Source: Chloroflexota bacterium (GTDB lineage Bacteria; Chloroflexota; Anaerolineae; CG2-30-64-16). From it: a DNA stretch of 11,652 nt. Shown piece after piece: positions 7,801 to 11,652 of this stretch. The position numbers and the translations under genes were made by a program. Below the pieces are notes generated by a model. That model was not told where the DNA came from. It was given only the letters and a program-made list of their open reading frames with translations, and did not search any database. Numbering within the stretch: the first letter of the stretch is position 1; every line of letters begins with the position of its first letter. The stretch is taken from positions 1 to 11,652 of the forward strand of contig JAKPQT010000496.1 in NCBI GenBank assembly GCA_029555885.1. The letters are read 5' to 3'.

Positions 7801-8617
7801 CGGGCGGGAGCTGGGCTTTGCCTCGGATATCGAGCTGATGTTCGTCTACGAGGCCGCGGGCAACACCGCGGGTCCCCGGGTCATCGCCGCGGGGGAATTC
7901 TACGAGAAGCTGGTCGTGGAGCTGGGCCGCGCCATCCGCGCGCGGCGCGAGGGCATCTTCGAGATCGACTTGCAACTCCGGCCTTACGGCAAGGCCGGCA
8001 GCCTCGCTGTGTCGCTGGACGCGTTCCGCCGGTACTTCGCGCCGGGCGGCCCGGCCTGGGGCTACGAACGGCAGGCGCTCGTCAAACTACGGCCCATCGC
8101 GGGCGACCCGGCCCTTGGGGAGCAGCTAACCGAGCTGCGCGACAGCTACGTCTATACGGCCACCCCCTTCGACGTGGCCGCCATGCGCGCCATGCGGGAG
8201 CGCCAGTTGCGGCATCTCGTCACCCCGGGGAACGTCAACGCCAAGTTCAGCCGCGGGGGCCTGGTCGACGTGGAGTATATCGTTCAGGGCTTACAGGTGA
8301 CGCACGGGCACCGGGACCCGGCGCTGCGCGTGACCAATACCGCAGACGCGATTGCCGCGCTGGCCCGCGCGGGCATCATCTCGGACGAGAATGCCGCGCG
8401 GCTGAGCGGTGCGCTGGTGTTCCTGCAGCAGCTCATCAACGCGCTGCGCATGGTGCGCGGAAACAACAAGGACCTGACCGTGCCGCCGCCCGGCGGCGAG
8501 GAGTTCGCGTTCCTGGCGCGGCGGCTGGGCTACGACAGCGAGCCAGGCCGTCTCAGCGCCGCGCTCGAAGAGCACCTCGGCTGGGTCCAGCGGCTGAGTG
8601 CGCGTTTGTTGGGATAG
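4817..8617 (+). CDS. GlnE-like glutamine synthetase adenylyltransferase with an internal GlnD-type double ACT region
   Basis: This 1266-residue protein is much longer than GlnE (about 950 residues). Residues about 80-515 form a GlnE half: a nucleotidyltransferase core with GKLGGGELNYSSDVDL (Lys248, Asp259, Asp261), then VDMRLRPWGK (Asp302), then a helical HEPN-like segment with EHYLQLLDYRQTH. An Ala/Pro linker (518-535) leads to a region resembling the C-terminal part of uridylyltransferase GlnD: a helical lead-in, a first ACT-like domain (about 613-690) and a clear second ACT domain (about 743-800, with TPGFLYEFTNAL and DTLYVTDDRGQKI). Residues about 825-1266 are a second GlnE half with GKAGGRELGFASDIEL (Lys993, Asp1004, Glu1006) and IDLQLRPYGK. 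GlnE adds or removes AMP on glutamine synthetase; ACT domains bind amino acids, and in GlnD they sense glutamine. No GlnD HD domain is seen. ATG 4817 is chosen because an in-frame TTG at 4772 would overlap the upstream gene. The Shine-Dalgarno is weak. Confidence 0.88.
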   Translation: MNRPVPSEPNPVTATDQIAWADWGSIGRRLHNLISTPTLGPVSDRAPTPAPGTVGNRPEPSTAAHALDRLIPHLPRALSSAASPERALNNFERFLQALPAPAPVLAALGDDLHILEMLAHLFAGSQFLTEILLRNPGYLSLLTERTGIAHLKTPGRFLAEARTATDPWLTGGNGGSTAYPAVLDALRRYQQRELLRIGICDLNGLLELPAVTTQLSYLAETVIQTALEVTAAQTGISPAGFAVLAMGKLGGGELNYSSDVDLLFLVGEGYGETHMRAYTRLGERLIGALTDATAEGFLYRVDMRLRPWGKVGPLAPTVNGYLRYLQQHARLWEKQALLRGRVVAGDELVGGAFIARAEPLLFASGPEAVRAEVYGMKQLTESHLRQTGRIWGEVKLGEGSIRDVEFVTQYLQLAYGDTHPELRSGNTLAALARLTDNGFLSFEDHRILSEGYTFLRTVEHYLQLLDYRQTHVLPEDAADLRYLARRLGFEGRDAGQDFVAQYQQHSAAVRGVYLRHLAAAPAAAAAPPVAVAPPANDTIVNHHDRARGTAMPLDPPVSALAHEHMQRMSADYRATFEIAEIERHAEMAAALTSEQPVGVIAALLPAGAAGATELWRVTIVGYDYLGVLSLIGGLFFAYGFSIVDGNVHTYEPGGRADSQRKIVDVFTVEPVRLDENRRGTPDLWQRYAADLTGLLRHLQARQPRVAQGELAKRIAATLRASPTAPPTLPPVDIEIDNDASAAYTVLRISGADTPGFLYEFTNALALNRIHIAQVSVTSARDRVQDTLYVTDDRGQKITSEARQRELRAATVLVKHFTHLLPRSPNPESALLHFNEYLGELFGRPSWPDELASLERPEVLDALARLLGVSEFLWDDFLRMQYANLFPVVANVDTLAAARSCAELAAALAANLENGQAGTGDWRDALNAFKDREMFRIDMRHILGHVPAYADFARELTDLAEVVLAAAVERCHAELAAQYGMPEPGRYCLAALGKAGGRELGFASDIELMFVYEAAGNTAGPRVIAAGEFYEKLVVELGRAIRARREGIFEIDLQLRPYGKAGSLAVSLDAFRRYFAPGGPAWGYERQALVKLRPIAGDPALGEQLTELRDSYVYTATPFDVAAMRAMRERQLRHLVTPGNVNAKFSRGGLVDVEYIVQGLQVTHGHRDPALRVTNTADAIAALARAGIISDENAARLSGALVFLQQLINALRMVRGNNKDLTVPPPGGEEFAFLARRLGYDSEPGRLSAALEEHLGWVQRLSARLLG
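6454..6469 (+). promoter_or_regulatory. Possible internal ribosome binding site and start inside the GlnE-like gene
   Basis: AAGGGGG (6454-6460) lies 6 bases before an in-frame ATG (6467-6469), which codes for Met551 of the GlnE-like protein. This is a better Shine-Dalgarno arrangement than the gene's own start. It falls directly between the Ala/Pro linker and the GlnD-type ACT region. Initiation here would give a 716-residue product of ACT-ACT-second GlnE half. Whether ribosomes use it cannot be told from the sequence. Confidence 0.4.
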
Positions 8618-8620
8618 GTC

Positions 8621-9397
8621 CTACCACTCCCCGGGTGCGCCGAAGCGCGCGCGGGTGGCCTCGCGGAACGCGGCGGATGCCCGGTTGATCGTCTCCACGG
8701 CATCCTCCATCGTCTGGCCCGTGCTGCCGCGCGCGGCCGCGATCACCGTGTGACACTCGTTGCTGTCCATGAAGCGCGCGGCCTCCAGCACGGCGGCCTC
8801 GTCCTCGCGCGGCAGCGCCAGGAACCCATGCTTGTCCGCATGGATGAGTTGGCCCGGCTGGACGCGCACCCCGAATACCTCGACCTCGCAATTCCACGCG
8901 ACCGGATAGTTGAACGCATGACCGACGCACAGCAGCCGCGCCAGCGCCTTGAAACCCGCCGCGGTCATCTCGTCCAGGTCACGGATGCCGCCGTCGGTGA
9001 TCGTACCCACGCAGCCGAGCGCGCGGTGGACGCTGGAGTTGACCTCGCCCCAGAATGAGCCGTAGAGCGCGGGCTTGTCCAGGTCCTGGATGACGACAAT
9101 CTTCGGCCCCGGCACGCTGGCGACGTAGCGCCGATACTCCGCCCACGCCTGCGGGTTGCCGCGGCGGTGCGCCGGATTGCCCGGCTGAATCTGCAGGGTG
9201 ACCGCATAGCCGGCCATCGGCCCCATCTGGGGCATGAAATCGCGCGTCTCCTCCAGGTTGAAGCACTCGCGGCCCGGATTGTGCCGCGTCACCTGCTCCC
9301 AGCCGTTGTAGATGCTGGGCGTATTCCAGCGCGTGAGCTCCAGCAGATATGCACGCGGGAGCCGGCCTTGATCGTTCGCGTCAGAGGCGTTTTGCAT
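8621..9397 (-). CDS. RraA-like family protein (aldolase/demethylmenaquinone methyltransferase-like fold)
   Basis: This 258-residue protein belongs to the RraA-like family, which includes 4-hydroxy-4-methyl-2-oxoglutarate/oxaloacetate aldolases, the RNase E inhibitor RraA, and proteins long mislabelled as MenG methyltransferases. The central signature is GCVGTITDGGIRDLDE, with Asp135, Arg139 and Asp140 in the DGxxRD motif that forms the metal/substrate site in the aldolases. It is flanked by the usual VVIQDLDKPALYGSFWGE strand-turn and GQLIHADKHGFLALP. It is somewhat longer than the compact RraA proteins (about 160-230), with an extra N-terminal segment. ATG at 9397 is chosen for the strong GAGGAAG Shine-Dalgarno 5 bases upstream; an in-frame ATG at 9544 overlaps the divergent gene. 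The substrate cannot be named: an aldolase-type lyase is likelier than RNA-degradation control. Confidence 0.88.
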   Translation of the reverse strand: MQNASDANDQGRLPRAYLLELTRWNTPSIYNGWEQVTRHNPGRECFNLEETRDFMPQMGPMAGYAVTLQIQPGNPAHRRGNPQAWAEYRRYVASVPGPKIVVIQDLDKPALYGSFWGEVNSSVHRALGCVGTITDGGIRDLDEMTAAGFKALARLLCVGHAFNYPVAWNCEVEVFGVRVQPGQLIHADKHGFLALPREDEAAVLEAARFMDSNECHTVIAAARGSTGQTMEDAVETINRASAAFREATRARFGAPGEW

Positions 9398-9416
9398 GTG
9401 GCTTCCTCGATGATGG

Positions 9417-9451
9417 ACTGGGCCCTGCCAGACTCGCAGGGCGGAACCAGT
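9417..9451 (-). promoter_or_regulatory. Inverted repeat overlapping the predicted rraA-like promoter start region
   Basis: GCCCTGC (9422-9428) and GCAGGGC (9436-9442) are perfect arms with a 7-base loop. They are flanked by outer arms ACTGG (9417-9421) and CCAGT (9447-9451). The structure spans the expected transcription start of the minus-strand gene and touches its -10 element, so it could be an operator or a 5' leader hairpin. Confidence 0.45.
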
Positions 9452-9457
9452 ATACCA
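9449..9457 (-). promoter_or_regulatory. Predicted extended -10 promoter for the RraA-like gene
   Basis: Read on the minus strand, TGGTATACT gives a TGn extended -10 with TATACT (5 of 6 consensus bases). No good -35 hexamer lies at 16-18 bases, which extended -10 promoters can tolerate. A start about 7 bases downstream would leave a leader of roughly 45 bases before the ATG at 9397. Confidence 0.45.
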
Positions 9458-9537
9458 CGCAACTTCGGAGAACCCGCTGCGTAGAACAAAGCAGTGACAA
9501 CATCCTTGAACCGAAAATCTGTACCCTGGAGGCTTCC

Positions 9538-10110
9538 GTGTCACGCAATGCCAAGATCCTCATCGTCGTACTGGCTGGCATGCTGCTGTTGTGTGCATGT
9601 GGCAGCATCACAGCCGCGATCGTGGGCGGCTGGCTCATCAGCCGGACCGCAACCACGCAGCCCGCAAGCATCGGCGACATCGGCAGTGAAATAGCCGATT
9701 TTCGGCTGCCCTCCGGCTTTGTGCCGGACTATGCCGTCAACATCGCCGGCATCAAGCTGGTCGCGTACCGGCCCCGGTCTGGCAGCGGGCACATCATGCT
9801 TGCTCAGGTTCCCGAAGGCATCAGCGTGGATGCGGCGAAGCTGGAGGAGGAAATCCGCAGCGCTGCCCGCAGCCGCGGCTATACCTGGTTCGACGAGAAG
9901 ATGCAGGTCGTGGCCGAGGAACAAGTTACCATCCGAGGCCAGGAGACCACCCTGATTACTGCCGAAGGGATGAGCCGAAGCAGCGGCGCCTTCAGGCAGG
10001 TCACGGCGTCGTTCCATGGCAAGGCCGGCCCGGCCTGGGTCATGGTCATCCGACCCGTCAGCGAATGGGATCAGGCGCAAGTCGATGCATTTCTCGCCTC
10101 CATCCGGTGA
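9538..10110 (+). CDS. Small membrane-anchored hypothetical protein
   Basis: This 190-residue protein starts at GTG 9538, chosen because GGAGG (9528-9532) stands 5 bases ahead and the start gives a clean N-terminal Lys/Arg plus hydrophobic segment. Residues 7-35 are hydrophobic and contain LLLCACGS. Cys21 could be a lipidated cysteine in a poor lipobox, but hydrophobicity continues beyond it (ITAAIVGGWLI), so a plain membrane anchor is equally likely. The remaining 150 residues look like one soluble alpha/beta domain outside the membrane, with a Gly/Pro-rich FRLPSGFVPDYAV stretch and a conserved-looking VMVIRPVSEWD near the end. I recognise no family. It is divergent from the RraA-like gene and is followed by a GC-rich hairpin, so it is probably transcribed alone. 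Confidence 0.75.
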   Translation: MSRNAKILIVVLAGMLLLCACGSITAAIVGGWLISRTATTQPASIGDIGSEIADFRLPSGFVPDYAVNIAGIKLVAYRPRSGSGHIMLAQVPEGISVDAAKLEEEIRSAARSRGYTWFDEKMQVVAEEQVTIRGQETTLITAEGMSRSSGAFRQVTASFHGKAGPAWVMVIRPVSEWDQAQVDAFLASIR

Positions 10111-10123
10111 GCGAGCGGCGTGC

Positions 10124-10152
10124 CCGCCCCGCGCGGCCGCGCGGGGCGGTTT
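10124..10152 (+). terminator. GC-rich palindromic hairpin, likely terminator of the small membrane protein gene
   Basis: Bases 10124-10149 form a perfect 26-base palindrome of alternating CCGCCCC and GGGGCGG blocks, 14 bases after the stop codon. It is followed by only three Ts. The stem is very strong but the U-tract is weak, so termination efficiency is uncertain. A perfect palindrome without a loop also allows a DNA-binding or symmetric role on both strands. Confidence 0.6.
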
Positions 10153-10186
10153 GGGATAGCTACTTACGTCGGGGAGGCCGCTGACC

Positions 10187-10195
10187 TGCTATAAT
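10187..10195 (+). promoter_or_regulatory. Extended -10 promoter for the PRC-barrel/DJ-1 operon
   Basis: TGCTATAAT is a perfect TATAAT (10190-10195) with an extended TGn. No clear -35 is present at standard spacing. Transcription would begin near 10202, giving a leader of about 84 bases to the chosen PRC-barrel start at 10286. It lies just downstream of the hairpin that ends the previous gene. Confidence 0.65.
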
Positions 10196-10285
10196 CGCCC
10201 TATCCCTGCGGGGATGGCCTACTGGATGATGCTGGAACGATTGATCGAGATTCGAGATGTCGTATTGAAATTAATGGAGGCAAAG

Positions 10286-10978
10286 ATGCAATTTGCTAAG
10301 GGAACGGGAATTGTAACGAAGGATGGGCAAGATGCAGGCACGGTGGACGCCGTGGTGCTGGATCCCAAGACCCGGGAAGTAATCTACGTGGTGGCGAGTC
10401 AGGGCTTCCTGTCTGGCACCGACAAGCTGATTCCGATCGAGCTGATCGAGAACATGTCCGAAGATGGCATCCGGTTGAACGCCGATGCTGCCAGTATGGA
10501 TGAGCAGCAGGACTTCGTCGAAACCCAGTACATCACGGTGGACGACCCGGCGTATGCAGCCGACTTCGCCAGCGACCCGGCCCTGAACGTCGACTCGGCC
10601 CGCTCGCTGTATGCATACCCGACGCTCGGCATGGTCGGTGGGATGCCCGTCGGCCCGGCGATCGGTGCGGCGGCCGGCGCGACCTCCGGTGCATATGTGG
10701 TCCAGATCGACCGCAATCTGCCCGAGGGCGCAGTCGTTCTGCGCGAGGGCGTCAACGTGATTGCCGACAACGGCGATCACGTGGGCGATGTCGAACGCAT
10801 CATGACGAACCCGGACACCGAACAGGTCACGCACTTCGTCATCTCGCGCGGCCTGCTGCTCAAGGAGCGCAAGCTCATCCCGGTCGACTGGGTCAGCGAG
10901 TTCGGTGAAGAAGAGCTTCACCTCGTCGTCAGCCCGCGCTTCCTGGATGCCCTGCCGGACTATACGGCAGACGCGTAA
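10286..10978 (+). CDS. Two-domain PRC-barrel protein
   Basis: This 230-residue soluble protein has two PRC-barrel-type beta domains. The first is at about residues 1-72, with GTGIVTKDGQDAGTVDAVVLDP and a FLSGTDKLIPIELI edge. The second is at about residues 148-215, with NGDHVGDVERIMTNP and LLLKERKLIPVDWV. The shared KLIPV/I and GxVxxxxxxP elements show an internal duplication. A 75-residue linker between them includes a Gly/Ala-rich run (about residues 115-135). PRC-barrels occur in RimM (16S rRNA processing), in photosynthetic reaction centre H subunits and in many small bacterial proteins of unknown role, so no specific function can be given. The start ATG 10286 has TGGAGG 5 bases upstream; an in-frame ATG at 10214 would add 24 residues but lies about 12 bases from the predicted transcription start and has no Shine-Dalgarno. 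It is followed after 28 bases by the DJ-1/PfpI gene, probably in one operon. Confidence 0.88.
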   Translation: MQFAKGTGIVTKDGQDAGTVDAVVLDPKTREVIYVVASQGFLSGTDKLIPIELIENMSEDGIRLNADAASMDEQQDFVETQYITVDDPAYAADFASDPALNVDSARSLYAYPTLGMVGGMPVGPAIGAAAGATSGAYVVQIDRNLPEGAVVLREGVNVIADNGDHVGDVERIMTNPDTEQVTHFVISRGLLLKERKLIPVDWVSEFGEEELHLVVSPRFLDALPDYTADA

Positions 10979-11006
10979 CTGTTGAGTTGCCACAGGAGAG
11001 GTGGAG

Positions 11007-11528
11007 ATGGAGCTAACGGGCAAGAAGATTGCCGTGCTGGCAGAGGATGTCTACGAGGACCTCGAGCTATGGTATCCCGTCCTGCGCATGAGGGAGGCCG
11101 GCGCCGATGTCGTTGTCGTTGGCACTGGCACGAAGAATACCTACGAAAGCAAGCATGGCTACCCGGTGAAGGTGGATATTGCGGCAGACGCCGTAAAACC
11201 GGAGGACTACGCTGCGGTCATCGTGCCGGGCGGCTATGCACCCGACAAGATGCGCCGGTATCCGACCATGCTCAACCTGGTGCGCGGCATCTTCGAGCGG
11301 GACGGCATCGTGGCGATGATCTGCCACGCAGGCTGGGTGGCAGTTTCGGCGGGCATCCTCAAGGGGAAAACCGTCACCTCTACCCCAGCTATCAAAGACG
11401 ACCTCATCAATGCGGGCGCGAAGTGGGTGGACCGGGAGGTCGTGGTCGATGGCAACCTGATCAGCTCGCGGGCGCCGGATGACCTGCCCGCTTTCTGCCG
11501 GGCGATCATCGAGAATCTGCGCGGTTAG
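11007..11528 (+). CDS. DJ-1/PfpI family protein (protease I-like)
   Basis: This 173-residue protein of the DJ-1/PfpI superfamily has the family's flavodoxin-like fold. KKIAVLAEDVYEDLELWYP holds the conserved acidic residues after strand 1, VIVPGGYAPD is the glycine loop, and AMICHAGW carries the nucleophile-elbow Cys106 followed by His107. Its length fits PfpI/YhbO proteins (about 170). Members have been described as cysteine peptidases, chaperones and glyoxalases or deglycases, and the substrate of this one cannot be told. ATG 11007 is preferred because AGGAG (10994-10998) is 8 bases upstream; GTG 11001 would leave only 2 bases. It is probably co-transcribed with the PRC-barrel gene and followed by a strong terminator. 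Confidence 0.93.
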   Translation: MELTGKKIAVLAEDVYEDLELWYPVLRMREAGADVVVVGTGTKNTYESKHGYPVKVDIAADAVKPEDYAAVIVPGGYAPDKMRRYPTMLNLVRGIFERDGIVAMICHAGWVAVSAGILKGKTVTSTPAIKDDLINAGAKWVDREVVVDGNLISSRAPDDLPAFCRAIIENLRG

Positions 11529-11542
11529 CCAAAGACTACACG

Positions 11543-11588
11543 GGCGTGAAATGTGCAAGCTTTTAGCTTGCGCATTTCACGCCTTTTT
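11543..11588 (+). terminator. Intrinsic terminator after the DJ-1/PfpI gene
   Basis: An 18-base stem (11543-11560 with 11566-11583) contains a single G-U pair and encloses a 5-base TTTTA loop. It is followed at once by TTTTT (11584-11588). It starts 14 bases after the stop codon. It is the clearest terminator in the window, and it sits only 12 bases before the ribosome binding site of the next gene. Confidence 0.9.
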
Positions 11589-11611
11589 GATTCCGCTACA
11601 GGAGGCGAACG

Positions 11612-11652
11612 ATGGCCGCTCTGACGGGGAAGGTGGCGGTTGTGGCAGGGGC
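11612..11652 (+). CDS. Short-chain dehydrogenase/reductase, 3' end outside window
   Basis: Only 13 complete codons are visible. ATG 11612 has a perfect AGGAGG (11600-11605) 6 bases upstream. The peptide starts MAALTGKVAVVAG, which is the beta1 strand entering the TGxxxGxG nucleotide-binding loop at the N-terminus of short-chain dehydrogenases, with A-G in place of the usual T-G. The frame is open at the window edge. The substrate is unknown. Confidence 0.65.
   Translation, partial: MAALTGKVAVVAG

Noticed and set aside
7148..7975. A 275-codon minus-strand open frame opposite the GlnE-like gene
   Set aside because: It is a GC-bias shadow of the coding strand, where ACT and nucleotidyltransferase motifs are clear.
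9494..9522. GTGACA-N17-ATCTGT as a promoter for the small membrane protein
   Set aside because: The -10 match is too weak and the start would fall on the ribosome binding site.
9398..9544. 49-residue N-terminal extension of the RraA-like protein
   Set aside because: It runs through the divergent promoter region, overlaps the next gene's start and lacks the strong GAGGAAG site found before ATG 9397.

Overview
The window is GC-rich, densely packed bacterial DNA in which almost every base is coding. The gene content suggests an uncultured or environmental Chloroflexota (Anaerolineae-like) chromosome. The basis is System I cytochrome c maturation genes interleaved with membrane-anchored zinc-ribbon proteins, a double PRC-barrel protein, and short palindromic intergenic repeats. 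This taxonomic call is an inference; the window has no rRNA or other marker.

Layout. Positions 1-4803 hold a plus-strand cytochrome c maturation block: the 3' end of a membrane-anchored zinc-ribbon protein, ccmH (overlapping the previous stop by 1 base), ccmG/dsbE, a palindromic repeat, ccmF, a perfect inverted repeat, and a CcmI-like protein that ends in two zinc ribbons. CcmG and CcmH are thiol-redox factors that keep apocytochrome haem-binding cysteines reduced. CcmF is the haem-ligation membrane protein. The last gene looks like the membrane/cytoplasmic part of CcmI with its periplasmic TPR part replaced by zinc ribbons. Positions 4817-8617 hold one very long gene whose product has the two halves of glutamine synthetase adenylyltransferase (GlnE), with a GlnD-type double ACT region between them. 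This is the most unusual object in the window. Positions 8621-9397 hold a minus-strand RraA-like gene that converges on the GlnE-like gene with a 3-base gap. It diverges from a small membrane-anchored protein gene (9538-10110), which ends at a palindromic GC hairpin. Positions 10190-11588 hold an extended -10 promoter, a two-domain PRC-barrel gene, a DJ-1/PfpI-family gene and a strong intrinsic terminator. Directly after the terminator begins a short-chain dehydrogenase gene that runs off the window.

How it fits together. The first third is one functional unit for c-type cytochrome assembly. The GlnE-like fusion suggests nitrogen control in which glutamine sensing (ACT) is built into the adenylyltransferase rather than relayed through GlnD and PII. 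The last third looks like small stress or housekeeping units. No tRNA, rRNA, CRISPR array or insertion sequence was seen.
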